Position numbers and translations under genes: made by a program | In this document: piece by piece, positions 7,662 through 16,029 of the stretch | How positions within the stretch are numbered: the first letter of the stretch is position 1 | Layout: every line of letters starts with the position of its first letter | Assembly (NCBI GenBank): GCA_934547065.1 | Contig: CAKTEF010000008.1 | Coordinates: 11,186 to 75,185 of the forward strand | DNA from: an uncultured Faecalibacterium sp. | GTDB lineage: Bacteria > Bacillota > Clostridia > Oscillospirales > Ruminococcaceae | Length of the DNA stretch: 64,000 nt | Direction of reading: 5' to 3' | Notes under the pieces: model-generated | The model's input: only the letters and a program-made list of their open reading frames with translations | What the model was told of the DNA's origin: nothing | Databases searched by the model: none

Positions 7662-9434
7662 ATGAAAATTCTTCTTGCAACGGATACATGGTCGCCGGTG
7701 GTCAATGGTGTCGTGCGTTCGGTAGAGCTGCTGTACCACCAGCTGCTGGCACTGGGCCATGAGGTGCGGGTGGTGACGCTTTCTTCCAGTGGGCATTCCT
7801 ATGAAGAAAACGGCATCCTGTACGTGGGCAGCCTGAGCGCTGAGAGAGTCTATCCGGGTGTCCGGATCAGCGCTGCGGGCGCTTTGCCGGTCTCCCGGTG
7901 GCTGGATGAGCTGGAAGCCTGGGGACCGGAGGTCATCCATACCCAGAGTGAATTTTCTACCTTTGTGATGGCCTGCCGCCTGGCAAAGCGCTGTCACTGC
8001 CCGCTGGTGCATACCTATCATACGGTCTATGAGGATTATACCCAGTATCTGTTCCCCAGCGAGCGCCTGGGCAAGGCGACGGTGGAGCATGCCACCCGCC
8101 TTGTGGCAGGGCATTGTGCGCTGCTGCTGGCCCCCACCGATAAGGTGCGCGCCCTGCTGAACAGCTACGGCGTGGGCTGCCCGGTGGTCACGGTGCCCAC
8201 CGGCATCGACCTCAAGGCCTTTGGCCCGGTGCAAGACGGCGGCGTGGAGCGTGCGGAAATGCGCCGCAGCCTGGGCATCCCGGAAGATGCTCCGGTGCTG
8301 CTCTCGCTGGGGCGGCTGGCAGCGGAGAAAAACCACGCCCGCCTGCTGGATCTGCTGGCTGCTGAACCCGCTGAGACCCGCCCCTGGCTGGTGTTTGTGG
8401 GCGATGGCCCGGCCCGCCCGGATCTGGAAGAAAAGACAAAACAGCTGGGCTTGCAGGAGCGGGTGCGCTTTGCAGGCATGGTCAAGCCTGACGAGGTGGC
8501 CAAGTGGTACCGTGTCGGGGATCTCTTTGTCAGCGCCTCCCAGAGCGAAACGCAGGGGCTGACCTATTTCGAGGCCATGGCCTGCGGCCTGCCGGTGCTC
8601 TGCCGCGCCGATCCCTGCCTGGACGGCGTGGTGGAAAATGGGGTCAACGGCTGGCAATGGAAGGACGAGAACGAGTTCTCGGAAGCGCTGCACACCATGA
8701 CGGCGGACTCCGCCCTGCGCGAGAAAATGAAGCAGAACGCGCTGGAAACAGCGGCCCGCTACTCGGCCGAGCATTTTGCCCGGCAGGTGCTGGATGCGTA
8801 CCGTTTTGCCATTGATTCGTACGGCGGCGGCCATCCCTCCCCGAAAAGCCGGAACAGCCTGACCAATGTAACAGGCGCGGCAACGGCACTTGGTTTTTTT
8901 CTCTGTCTCTGGCTGGCGGTGTGGGCCTGGCGAGCCGGATTGTTGACGGATATGCAGGCCTTGCAGGGTTACGTTAGGACCCTGGGCTGGTGGGCACCGT
9001 CGGTGTTCGTCCTGTTCCAGGCGGTCCAGGTGATCGTTCCCATCCTGCCGGGCGGCATCGGCTGCCTTGCGGGGGCGGTGCTGTTTGGCCCATGGCTTGG
9101 CTTTTTGTACAATTACCTGGGCATCTGCTTTGGTTCACTGGCCGCGTTTGCGGTGGCCCGCCACTGCGGCAGACCGCTTTTGGAGAAGATGTTCTCCCAA
9201 AAATTGCTTGTAAAATACCAGAAATGGACCGGCAAGGGCAGCCACTTCAACCGCTGGTTTGCGCTGGCCATCTTTTCCCCGGTGGCACCGGACGATTTCC
9301 TGTGCTATCTGGCGGGGACTACGGCTATGGAGTGGCGCACCTTTACGGCGATCATTTTCACCTGCAAACCGTTTGCGATTGCGGCATACAGCACGGGCCT
9401 GACGGTGGCTATGAATGCGCTGCTGGCGATGTAA
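7662..9434 (+). CDS. GT4 glycosyltransferase (LafA-like diacylglycerol glucosyltransferase) fused to a VTT/DedA-like membrane domain
   Basis: 590 residues in one frame. Residues 1-385 are a GT4/GT-B glycosyltransferase: LLATDTWSPVVNGVVRSVE start, HTYHTVYEDYTQYL, VPTGID, SLGRLAAEKNH, and the nucleotide-sugar motif SETQGLTYFEAMACGLPV. This resembles the monoglucosyl-diacylglycerol synthases (LafA/AlMGS type). Residues 400-590 contain several membrane helices and the VTT domain (TVP38/DedA-like): VIVPILPGGIGCLAGAVLFG, an FSPVAPDDFLCYLAG segment, and a final hydrophobic helix. VTT proteins are linked to lipid transport or scrambling. The fusion therefore joins glycolipid synthesis to a membrane lipid-handling domain. 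No internal start or stop is apparent at the junction. The next gene is LafB-like, 19 nt downstream. Confidence 0.85.
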   Translation: MKILLATDTWSPVVNGVVRSVELLYHQLLALGHEVRVVTLSSSGHSYEENGILYVGSLSAERVYPGVRISAAGALPVSRWLDELEAWGPEVIHTQSEFSTFVMACRLAKRCHCPLVHTYHTVYEDYTQYLFPSERLGKATVEHATRLVAGHCALLLAPTDKVRALLNSYGVGCPVVTVPTGIDLKAFGPVQDGGVERAEMRRSLGIPEDAPVLLSLGRLAAEKNHARLLDLLAAEPAETRPWLVFVGDGPARPDLEEKTKQLGLQERVRFAGMVKPDEVAKWYRVGDLFVSASQSETQGLTYFEAMACGLPVLCRADPCLDGVVENGVNGWQWKDENEFSEALHTMTADSALREKMKQNALETAARYSAEHFARQVLDAYRFAIDSYGGGHPSPKSRNSLTNVTGAATALGFFLCLWLAVWAWRAGLLTDMQALQGYVRTLGWWAPSVFVLFQAVQVIVPILPGGIGCLAGAVLFGPWLGFLYNYLGICFGSLAAFAVARHCGRPLLEKMFSQKLLVKYQKWTGKGSHFNRWFALAIFSPVAPDDFLCYLAGTTAMEWRTFTAIIFTCKPFAIAAYSTGLTVAMNALLAM

Positions 9435-9453
9435 GAGAGGAAGAAGCAACATC

Positions 9454-10485
9454 ATGGGTGTATGTATCTATATGGGTGGATATGACACTGTGAAAACAAG
9501 CGGTGTGGGCAAAGCGCTGGAACACCAGCGGGCAGCACTGCAGGCGGTGGGCATCCCGCTGGTGGAGGATATCCCGCCCGCAGGCCCGAAAGCAAAAAAT
9601 TGTGTGGTACACCTGAACACCGTGCTGCCGGTCACCCGCTTTGCCGCAGTCCGTGCCCATGCCCGGGGCTGCAAGATCATCTACTACGGCCACTCGACGA
9701 TGGAGGATTTCAAAAACAGCTTTACCGGCTCCAATCTGGTGGCTCCATTGTTCAAAAGGTGGATCTGCGGCTGTTATAACAATGGGGATGTGATCATCAC
9801 CCCCAGCGAGTACTCCAAGAACATTTTGCAGGGCTATGGTCTGAAAAAGCCGATCTATGCCCTGTCCAACGGCATCGACACCCGTTTTTTCCACCCCAGT
9901 GCCGAGCGTGCCGCCCGTTTCCGTGCCCGGTATGAACTGGCCCCGGGGCAGAAATGCGTGATCTCGGTCGGGCACTGGATGGTGCGCAAAGGCCTGCCGG
10001 ACTTTGTGGAGCTGGCCCGCCGGATGCCGGGGGTGCGGTTCCTCTGGTTCGGCCACACCGATGCGGCCCTGCTCACGGTGGAGATCCGTGCTGCCATGGC
10101 CCATGCGCCCGGCAATGTGACCTTTGCCGGGTTTGCGGATGCGGAACAGATCTGCGATGCCTACTGCGGGGCCGATGCCTTTGCGTTCCTCAGCCACGAG
10201 GAAACGGAGGGGATCGTGGTGCTGGAAGCGCTGGCCTGCGGCACCCCGACGCTGGTGCGGGACATTCCGGTGTACAGCACCTGGCTCAAGCACGGCGAGT
10301 CGGTCTACATGGACACCGATCTGGATGGCTTTGAGCGTCAGCTCCGGGGCATGCTGGATGGCAGCCTGCCCTCGTTGAAAGAGGGCGGCCACGCCGTGGC
10401 CGACAGCCGCAGCCTGCGTGCCATCGGCGAAAGCCTTTGCCGTATTTATGAGGAAAACGGCTTCCTTGCCCAGGCAAGAGCCTGA
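9454..10485 (+). CDS. GT4 glycosyltransferase, LafB/CpoA-like (second step of glycolipid synthesis)
   Basis: 343 residues. The ATG after GAGAGGAAGAAGC is used rather than an upstream in-frame one inside the previous gene. TSGVGKALEHQ at the N-terminus, HSTMEDFKNSFTGSN, ITPSEYSKNILQGYG and LSNGIDTRFFHP strongly recall pneumococcal CpoA and LafB, which add a second sugar to glucosyl-diacylglycerol. The donor-binding end motif is SHEETEGIVVLEALACGTP. It is probably peripheral on the inner face of the membrane. It forms a two-gene operon with the LafA-VTT fusion, which fits stepwise building of a diglycosyl-diacylglycerol (membrane glycolipid or lipoteichoic-acid anchor). Confidence 0.85.
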   Translation: MGVCIYMGGYDTVKTSGVGKALEHQRAALQAVGIPLVEDIPPAGPKAKNCVVHLNTVLPVTRFAAVRAHARGCKIIYYGHSTMEDFKNSFTGSNLVAPLFKRWICGCYNNGDVIITPSEYSKNILQGYGLKKPIYALSNGIDTRFFHPSAERAARFRARYELAPGQKCVISVGHWMVRKGLPDFVELARRMPGVRFLWFGHTDAALLTVEIRAAMAHAPGNVTFAGFADAEQICDAYCGADAFAFLSHEETEGIVVLEALACGTPTLVRDIPVYSTWLKHGESVYMDTDLDGFERQLRGMLDGSLPSLKEGGHAVADSRSLRAIGESLCRIYEENGFLAQARA

Positions 10486-10498
10486 AAAAATGCATAAA

Positions 10499-10542
10499 AA
10501 GAAGTCCTGCTTCTCGTTGTTCCGGGAAGCAGGACTTCTTTT
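10499..10542. terminator. Bidirectional terminator between glycosyltransferase and copper operons
   Basis: AAGAAGTCCTGCTTC pairs with GAAGCAGGACTTCTT and a T-run follows; AAAAA precedes it for the other strand. It serves the two convergent operons. Confidence 0.88.
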
Positions 10543-10552
10543 GCGTGGGAGC

Positions 10553-10762
10553 TTATTCGATGCCGGTGACGTTGTAATCCTGGTCCTCAACGGCTTTCTT
10601 GAGCGCTGTGTCGGAAACCTCAGCGCTCAGGGTGACGATGGCGGTGCCGGCCTCGTGGCTGACAACGGCCTCGGTCACGCCGGGCAGGGCTTCCAGCGCT
10701 TTCTTGACGCGGGCCTCGCAGTGGCCGCACATCATCCCCTCAACATGCAGTGTCTTTTTCAT
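10553..10762 (-). CDS. Possible internally initiated CopZ-like copper chaperone (in frame within copA)
   Basis: In the copA frame, Met786 is preceded by AAGGAGG with an 8-nt spacer, a better ribosome-binding site than most in this window. Initiation here would give a 69-residue HMA protein beginning [15 protein letters not shown], the usual size and start of CopZ. The sequence shows both an unbroken fusion and a usable start; which products are made is unknown. E. coli copA makes a free chaperone by frameshifting from its own N-terminus, so two products from one copA gene has precedent. Confidence 0.55.
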   Translation of the reverse strand: MKKTLHVEGMMCGHCEARVKKALEALPGVTEAVVSHEAGTAIVTLSAEVSDTALKKAVEDQDYNVTGIE

Positions 10763-13117
10763 GGCAGTGTCCTCCTTGACAATGGATTCTGTTGTATTTT
10801 CTTCTGCGGGCCGTTCGGAAACAGCGGGCAGGGAAGAACCGTTTTTGATCTTGTGGTCATGCTTGGTGCTGTGCAGATCGAACAGATTCAACCGCAGTGC
10901 GTTGCTGACCACACAAAAGCTGGAAAGGCTCATGGCCGCCGCACCGAACATGGGGTTCAGCGTCAGGCCCAAGGGAATGAACACACCGGCGGCCAGCGGG
11001 ATGCCGATGATGTTGTAAATAAAGGCCCAGAACAGGTTTTCGTGGATGTTGCGCAGGGTGGCGCGGCTCAGGCGGATGGCGGCGGGCACATCCGAAAGCC
11101 TGGAGTTCATCAGCACGACATCGGCTGCGTCGATGGCAACATCGGTGCCTGCGCCAATGGCAATGCCGGTATCGGCGCGGGTCAGGGCCGGGGCATCGTT
11201 GATGCCATCGCCCACCATGGCTACCTTGCCGGCCTTTTGCAGCCTGCGGATGACCGCTTCCTTGCCGTCGGGCAGGACCCCTGCGATCACCTCGTCCACA
11301 CCGGCCTGTTTGCCGATGGCATCGGCGGTGCGCTGGTTATCACCGGTCAGCATGACCACGCGGATGCCCATGTTCTGCAGCTCGCGGATGGCGCGGGGGC
11401 TGTCCTCTTTGAGGGTGTCGGCCACGGCGATCACGCCCAGCAGACGGCCCGCCCCGCCAAAGAACAGGGGTGTTTTGCCCTGGGCGGCCAGGGCTGCGGC
11501 CTGCTGCTGCAAGGCGGCGGGCACGGTGACATGGCGGGCAATGAACGAACCGCTGCCGGCATAGACCGCCGTGCCGTCCAGCTTGGCCGAAAGACCGTTG
11601 CCGGGCAGGGCGGCAAACTCGGTGACTTCCGGGGCAGAGATGGACTGTGCGTCGGCGTAGGCCAGCACCGCCTTGGCCAGCGGATGCTCGCTCTTGCGTT
11701 CCAGCGCAGCGGCCAGGGTCAGCAGCTCCGTCCCGGTCACCCCGTCGGCAGGCAGCAGATCGGTGACCCTGGGTTCGCCGCTGGTGATGGTGCCGGTCTT
11801 GTCCAACGCCACGATCTGGGTGCGCCCGGCGGCCTCCAGCGAAGCGGCCGTCTTGAACAGGATGCCGTTCTTGGCTCCCAGACCGTTGCCCACCATGATG
11901 GCAACGGGGGTGGCCAGGCCCAGCGCACAGGGGCAGCTGATGACCAGGACCGAGATGCCGCGGGCCAGTGCATAGCCGAACTCCCGGCCCAGCAGCAGCC
12001 AGACGATGGTGGTCAGCACGGCAATGGAGATGACTGCGGGCACAAAGAAGCCGGACACGGTATCGGCGATCTTGGCAATGGGGGCTTTGGTGGCGGCCGC
12101 GTCGCTGACCATCCGGATGATCTGGGCCAGGGTGGTGTCCTCGCCCACGCGGGCAGCCTCACACCTCAAAAAGCCGGACTGATTGGTGGTGGCGGCGCTG
12201 ACGTGATCGCCAACGGCCTTGTCCACCGGGATGCTCTCGCCGGTCAGGGCGCTCTCGTTCACGGCGCTGGTGCCTTCCAGCACGATGCCGTCCACGGGGA
12301 TATTCTCACCGGGGCGCACCACAAACTGGTCGCCCTTTTTCACTTCGGCAATGGGCACGCTGACTTCCACACCGTCCCGCAGCAGGGTGGCGGTCTTGGG
12401 GGCCAGCTTCATCAGGCTCTTGAGCGCATCGGTGGTCTTGCCCTTGGAACGGGCTTCCAGCATCTTGCCTACCGTGATCAGGGTCAGGATCATGGCGGCG
12501 GACTCGAAGTAGAACTCCATCATATAGTGCATGACCAGCTCGTCGTTGCCGTCCACCTGGGCGCGGGTCATGGCAAACAGGGCATAGGTGCTCCAGAGGA
12601 AGCTGGCCGAGGAACCCAGGGCCACCAGCGTGTCCATGTTGGGGGCGCGGTGGATCAGCCCCTTGAAGCCGCTGATGAAGAACTTCTGGTTGATGACCAT
12701 GACGATCCCGGCCAGCAGCAGCTGGACCAGGCCCATGGCAATGTGGTTGCCGTCGAACCAGTGGGGCAGGGGCCAGCCCCACATCATGTGGCCCATAGAA
12801 AAGTACATCAGCACGGCCAGAACGATCAGCGAGGCGATCAGCCGTTTTTTCAGCTTGGGCGTTTCGTGGTCGGCCAGGGCATCCAGGTCGGCGCTGGCGG
12901 TGCCGGAAGCGGCTGCCGCAGCCTTGGGGCTGGCCCCATAGCCTGCATCCTGCACGGCCTTGACGATGGCGGAGGCGCTTGCGGTACCCTCTACCCCCAT
13001 TGAGTTGGTGAGCAGGCTCACCGAGCAGCCGGTCACGCCGGGCACGGCTTTTACGGCCTTTTCCACACGGGCAGAGCAGGCCGCGCAGCTCATGCCGGTT
13101 ACATTGTATTGTTCCAT
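10553..13117 (-). CDS. copA: Copper-translocating P1B-type ATPase with C-terminal CopZ-like domain
   Basis: 854 residues. The N-terminal heavy-metal domain has GMSCAAC (about residues 8-14). The ATPase core has the CPC membrane motif ([11 protein letters not shown], about 393), the phosphorylation motif DKTGT (about 440), HP near SEHPLAKA, and [10 protein letters not shown]. This is a Cu+ exporter of the inner membrane. After the last helix and a ~40-residue polar linker, residues 786-854 form a second complete heavy-metal domain with GMMCGHC. An internal AAGGAGG 8 nt before the Met786 codon could also start a free 69-residue chaperone. It is transcribed from the csoR promoter, 36 nt after csoR. 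The CPC motif and operon make copper much more likely than zinc or cadmium. Confidence 0.93.
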   Translation of the reverse strand: MEQYNVTGMSCAACSARVEKAVKAVPGVTGCSVSLLTNSMGVEGTASASAIVKAVQDAGYGASPKAAAAASGTASADLDALADHETPKLKKRLIASLIVLAVLMYFSMGHMMWGWPLPHWFDGNHIAMGLVQLLLAGIVMVINQKFFISGFKGLIHRAPNMDTLVALGSSASFLWSTYALFAMTRAQVDGNDELVMHYMMEFYFESAAMILTLITVGKMLEARSKGKTTDALKSLMKLAPKTATLLRDGVEVSVPIAEVKKGDQFVVRPGENIPVDGIVLEGTSAVNESALTGESIPVDKAVGDHVSAATTNQSGFLRCEAARVGEDTTLAQIIRMVSDAAATKAPIAKIADTVSGFFVPAVISIAVLTTIVWLLLGREFGYALARGISVLVISCPCALGLATPVAIMVGNGLGAKNGILFKTAASLEAAGRTQIVALDKTGTITSGEPRVTDLLPADGVTGTELLTLAAALERKSEHPLAKAVLAYADAQSISAPEVTEFAALPGNGLSAKLDGTAVYAGSGSFIARHVTVPAALQQQAAALAAQGKTPLFFGGAGRLLGVIAVADTLKEDSPRAIRELQNMGIRVVMLTGDNQRTADAIGKQAGVDEVIAGVLPDGKEAVIRRLQKAGKVAMVGDGINDAPALTRADTGIAIGAGTDVAIDAADVVLMNSRLSDVPAAIRLSRATLRNIHENLFWAFIYNIIGIPLAAGVFIPLGLTLNPMFGAAAMSLSSFCVVSNALRLNLFDLHSTKHDHKIKNGSSLPAVSERPAEENTTESIVKEDTAMKKTLHVEGMMCGHCEARVKKALEALPGVTEAVVSHEAGTAIVTLSAEVSDTALKKAVEDQDYNVTGIE

Positions 13118-13153
13118 TGGTTCCCTCCCAGGATCAGCATTGCCGCAAACGGC

Positions 13154-13558
13154 TCATTTCATGAGTTTTGGCAGCAATTTCAGCAGCTCCTCCAGCTTTT
13201 CGTCCCCACCGGCCCGCAGGTTGTCGGCCACACAGGTGCGGATGTGCTGGCTGAGCAGCTCTTTGGTAAAACCGTTCAGGGCAGAGTTGGCGGCTGCCAC
13301 CTGCACCAGAATGTCGGCACAGTAAACGTCTTTTTCCACCATCCCGCGGATGCCCCGGATCTGCCCCTCGATCCGGCTCAGCCGGTTGATCAGGGCTTTG
13401 TATTCTTCCGGGCTGCGGTCTTTATGGCGGCAGCAGCAGGCATGCGGCTCCTCGGCGGGTTCCACCGGGGCGGGGGATCCGGGCTGCGCTTCCATCGGCT
13501 CACGGCATGTTGGCTCGTCCGGGGCGCAGCAGGGGCAGCGTTCCCTTGTCTCGTTCAT
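13154..13558 (-). CDS. csoR: CsoR-family copper-sensing repressor with Cys-rich N-terminal extension
   Basis: 134 residues; GAAAGGAG precedes the ATG. Residues 48-134 are the all-helical DUF156/CsoR fold with the copper ligands Cys80 (DVYCADI), His105 and Cys109 (SQHIRTC), the classic C-H-C pattern of Cu(I) sensors. Residues 1-47 are an unusual extension with seven cysteines (CPCC, TC, CCC) and two histidines, separated by a Pro/Glu/Ala linker. It would repress the csoR-copA operon and be released by Cu(I). A matching operator lies in the leader. Confidence 0.92.
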   Translation of the reverse strand: MNETRERCPCCAPDEPTCREPMEAQPGSPAPVEPAEEPHACCCRHKDRSPEEYKALINRLSRIEGQIRGIRGMVEKDVYCADILVQVAAANSALNGFTKELLSQHIRTCVADNLRAGGDEKLEELLKLLPKLMK

Positions 13559-13576
13559 GGTCAGACTCCTTTCAAT

Positions 13577-13591
13577 TACCCCTTGGGGGTA
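13577..13591. promoter_or_regulatory. CsoR operator
   Basis: TACCCCTTGGGGGTA is a near-perfect palindrome with the TACCCC/GGGGTA halves typical of CsoR boxes. It lies between the promoter -10 and the csoR start codon, where bound repressor would block transcription. Confidence 0.8.
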
Positions 13592-13607
13592 TCTGTCTTA
13601 CGCTATG

Positions 13608-13636
13608 ATTCTAGCACGGTTTGTCCGACTGGACAA
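13608..13636 (-). promoter_or_regulatory. Promoter of csoR-copA
   Basis: On the minus strand, TTGTCC, 17-nt spacer, TAGAAT, about 17 nt upstream of the CsoR operator. Confidence 0.65.
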
Positions 13637-13674
13637 GTAGGAAATGCAAATTCAAATGTTAATTTTTTGTGAAC

Positions 13675-13723
13675 AAAAAACGGACTGCCGCAGGATGGCA
13701 CGAATACCATCCGCAGCAGTCCG
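13675..13723 (-). terminator. Terminator of the isomerase-like gene
   Basis: On the minus strand CGGACTGCTGCGGATGG pairs with CCATCCTGCGGCAGTCCG around a short loop, with one mismatch, and TTTTTT follows. Confidence 0.88.
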
Positions 13724-13744
13724 TTCCGGATCGTTGAAAAAACC

Positions 13745-14584
13745 TCAGCGGGCAAACTGTTTCATGAATGCGATGTCGCTGGCAGCGCGGGCGGGCACAG
13801 CCTCCTCACGCAGGACAGGCAGAACTGCCTGCGGCAGCTGGCGCAGCATGGCAAAGCCGCCCTCGTAGTCTACGCAGGAATCTTCCAGCGAGGTGGAGTA
13901 CAGCGTGCCGTCGGGCTTGAAGTTCTGGCCCTTGAAGTGGACGGCGGCGATCTTGTCGCCGTACCAGGTGCCGATCTTGTCCCACAGGCGGCGCTGTGCG
14001 TCCAGCGAAGCATCCTCCGGGCTGACGTAGTTGGCCAGATCGCACAGGACGCGCAGGTTGGGGCTGGCAATGGTGTCCAACACCATCTTCACGGCTTCAG
14101 GGGTGTTCATGGCGTGGTAGTAGACGCACTCCACGGCAAACAGCACCCCCTGCTCCTCGCACAGGGGCATGATCTCGCCCAGGCTCCGCAGCAAAGCCTC
14201 CTGGGCCTCCTTGCGGGTCACGCCCGGCTGCTGCTTGTTCATGTTGGTGGTCTCGCTGCCCATGCAGCCGGCACCCAGGGCCTTGGCGACCGGGATCTGG
14301 CTGATGGCCTTGGCGACCTCGGCCTTGCGGCGGTCCTCGTCGGCATAGCTCAGTTCCACATAGGTGCCGTTCACGGCAATGGAAACGCCGGAAGCGGCGG
14401 CAGCAGCCTTGGTGCGCTCCACCAGCTCCGGGGTCACGTCGGCGTAGCTCTTAACGCCCTCCACAGCCTTGAGGAACGCCAGCTGGGTGCAGGAAAATCC
14501 GGCATTGCCCATGGCAGAGAACAGATCCTCCGGGGTAAAGCGGCCAAAATCGTGGCCGCGTGCTCCAATGATAAATTCAGGCAT
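13745..14584 (-). CDS. Xylose isomerase-like TIM barrel (sugar phosphate isomerase/epimerase family)
   Basis: 279 residues from the ATG that follows GGAGGAATCACA; longer in-frame starts have no ribosome-binding site. The protein has the AP endonuclease 2/xylose isomerase-like TIM-barrel pattern: ECVYYHAMN with a metal-binding Glu, CDLANYVSPED with an Asp, an AVHFKGQNF strand with His, and a late Glu in LREEAVPA. Such proteins are divalent-metal ketose epimerases or inosose isomerases; the substrate is not predictable. It is followed 17 nt upstream by an esterase-like gene, likely the same operon. Confidence 0.75.
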   Translation of the reverse strand: MPEFIIGARGHDFGRFTPEDLFSAMGNAGFSCTQLAFLKAVEGVKSYADVTPELVERTKAAAAASGVSIAVNGTYVELSYADEDRRKAEVAKAISQIPVAKALGAGCMGSETTNMNKQQPGVTRKEAQEALLRSLGEIMPLCEEQGVLFAVECVYYHAMNTPEAVKMVLDTIASPNLRVLCDLANYVSPEDASLDAQRRLWDKIGTWYGDKIAAVHFKGQNFKPDGTLYSTSLEDSCVDYEGGFAMLRQLPQAVLPVLREEAVPARAASDIAFMKQFAR

Positions 14585-14601
14585 TGTGATTCCTCCTATT
14601 T

Positions 14602-15360
14602 TTAACCGAACACGCGCTCGGCAAACAGATTCAGTTCTTTGCCCCACCAGTACCAGTCGTGGGAGACATCACTGCCCCAGATCTCCAGGTGGACGGGCAG
14701 GCCGGTATCGGTCAGGGCATCGGCCAGGGTCTGGGTATCGACCAGGGCATCGCCCTCGTAGCCGCCCTGTCCGGCGCACAGGATCAGGCTGCTTTCCTCC
14801 GCCTTGGCCAGGGCTTTTTTGTCTGCGATGGAGTCCAGCCGCAGATAGGCCAGGGGAGAATTGCGAAGCACCAGGTCGTCCTCCGCATTGCCCAGGAAAC
14901 GCCCCATGTCATACAGGCCCGAAAGCCCGATGGCACCGGCAAACACTTCCGGGCGGCGCAGGCGGCAGTTGACCGCCTGGTAAGCGCCGGTGTCCACACC
15001 CACGCACCATACGGCGGGGGCATCCCCGGCCTTGGCGGCGTTCAGTGCCCGGATGCGCGGGACCAGTTCCCCGGTCAGGTAGTTGAAGTAGGCCTCCTGC
15101 ATCTCGGCCCGGCGGCGGGGCGCAGCGTCCCCGGCCAGCAGGCTCTCGGTGTCGATGCTGTCGGCGGTGAACAGCTGGATCTTCCCGGCGTTCAGCAGCC
15201 CGGCCACGGCATCGGGCATCCCGTTGTTCTCCCAGTCGTAAAAGCGGCCGCCCCGTGCGGGCAGGGCCAGCACCGGAACCCCGGCGCGGCCGTAGACCTT
15301 GAACTCCATCTCACGGCCGAGCATCCGGCTCCATTCCTTATAATAGGTCCCTTGGATCAT
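14602..15360 (-). CDS. Esterase-fold (alpha/beta hydrolase) protein lacking the nucleophilic serine
   Basis: 252 residues; GGAGG lies 8 nt before the ATG. It aligns in pattern with the putative esterase (esterase D-like) family: FKVYGRAGVPVLALPARGGRFYDWENNGM, the RRPEVFAGAIGLSGLYD block after the elbow, and SHDWYWWGKEL with the catalytic His at the end. At the nucleophile elbow, where relatives usually have G-C-S-M-G-A-Y, this protein has GVDTGAY, so Ser is replaced by Asp. It may be a non-catalytic binding protein or use another chemistry. There is no signal peptide, so it is cytosolic. It shares an operon with the isomerase-like gene. Confidence 0.75.
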   Translation of the reverse strand: MIQGTYYKEWSRMLGREMEFKVYGRAGVPVLALPARGGRFYDWENNGMPDAVAGLLNAGKIQLFTADSIDTESLLAGDAAPRRRAEMQEAYFNYLTGELVPRIRALNAAKAGDAPAVWCVGVDTGAYQAVNCRLRRPEVFAGAIGLSGLYDMGRFLGNAEDDLVLRNSPLAYLRLDSIADKKALAKAEESSLILCAGQGGYEGDALVDTQTLADALTDTGLPVHLEIWGSDVSHDWYWWGKELNLFAERVFG

Positions 15361-15378
15361 GGCAGCATCCTCCTGCTA

Positions 15379-15555
15379 TCATACGAATTGATTGCGCTGG
15401 GGGTCATAAGCATACCCCACAGCCGAAAGCTTGGCGCACAGGGCTTCTTTGTCCGCATCCAGGTCGTCGCACAGGGCATCCAGGGTAGGGTAGAAGTCGC
15501 GCAGCTTCAGGTTGACCATGCTCAGCAGCATGATCGGATCGTTTGGCAGAGCCAT
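15379..15555 (-). CDS. DUF4250 domain-containing protein
   Basis: 58 residues. I chose the ATG 9 nt after GAGGAGG. The sequence starts MALPNDPIMLLSMVNLKLRD, then has LDALCDDLDADKEAL and ends YDPQRNQFV, which match the whole-length DUF4250 pattern of small Firmicutes proteins. Predicted helical and cytosolic; no known function. It lies 18 nt before the esterase-like gene and directly after the rpmB terminator, so it is probably served by read-through. Confidence 0.85.
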   Translation of the reverse strand: MALPNDPIMLLSMVNLKLRDFYPTLDALCDDLDADKEALCAKLSAVGYAYDPQRNQFV

Positions 15556-15580
15556 GGGAAAAAACCTCCTCACGGATAAC

Positions 15581-15612
15581 AAAAAAGCCGGTCACTCGAC
15601 AAAGTGACCGGC
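15581..15612 (-). terminator. Terminator of rpmB
   Basis: On the minus strand, GCCGGTCACT/AGTGACCGGC with a 6-nt loop and TTTTTT. Confidence 0.9.
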
Positions 15613-15625
15613 AACATGCATCAGC

Positions 15626-15814
15626 TTAGACAGCGCGGGTGACTTTGCCAGCGCGCAGGCAACGGGAGCATGCGTAGATATACTTGGGAGAACCCTCCAC
15701 GACCGCCTTGACACGACGGACATTCGGCTTCCAGGTACGGTTGGAACGGCGATGGGAGTGAGAGACCTTAATACCAAAGGTAACGCCCTTGCCGCAGCAT
15801 TCACACTTAGCCAT
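15626..15814 (-). CDS. rpmB: 50S ribosomal protein L28
   Basis: 62 residues, full length. It begins MAKCECCGKGVTFGIKVSHS, has RSNRTWKPNVR and the basic VRRV strand, and ends CSRCLRAGKVTRAV. The CxxC pairs make it a zinc-binding C+ form of L28. It has its own promoter and terminator. In Bacillus rpmB follows thiN-spoVM, but here it lies about 20 kb from spoVM. Confidence 0.96.
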   Translation of the reverse strand: MAKCECCGKGVTFGIKVSHSHRRSNRTWKPNVRRVKAVVEGSPKYIYACSRCLRAGKVTRAV

Positions 15815-15867
15815 GATACTTGCACCTCCTAGCAGTGAAGTAAGGAATCAAAATAATCAGCTTGACT

Positions 15868-15896
15868 ATTTTACCAGAGATACGGAAAAAATGCAA
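15868..15896 (-). promoter_or_regulatory. Promoter of rpmB
   Basis: On the minus strand, TTGCAT, 17-nt spacer, TAAAAT, 54 nt before the rpmB start codon. Confidence 0.7.
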
Positions 15897-15945
15897 GTCC
15901 CTTTTTGATTTTTTTGCAAGCTTTTTCAAAGCAGGGCCGCAGCTC

Positions 15946-15974
15946 TTGCCGGAACGGTGAAAAAATAGTACAAT
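15946..15974 (+). promoter_or_regulatory. Promoter of the site-2 protease/scpAB operon
   Basis: TTGCCG, 17-nt spacer, TACAAT, 55 nt before the start codon. Confidence 0.7.
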
Positions 15975-16029
15975 AAAAGAAGCTTTCCGCGCCCAAACGG
16001 CGCAAAAATACCATTTTAGGAGTAGGTAC

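Noticed and set aside
10418-13003. 861-codon plus-strand ORF opposite copA
   Set aside because: It is the antisense shadow of a clear P-type ATPase with conserved motifs. Long antisense frames are common in this GC-rich, codon-biased sequence.
13681-13723. Perfect long stem near 13.7 kb as a possible small RNA
   Set aside because: A T-run follows directly on the minus strand and it lies just after the isomerase stop, so it is an ordinary terminator.
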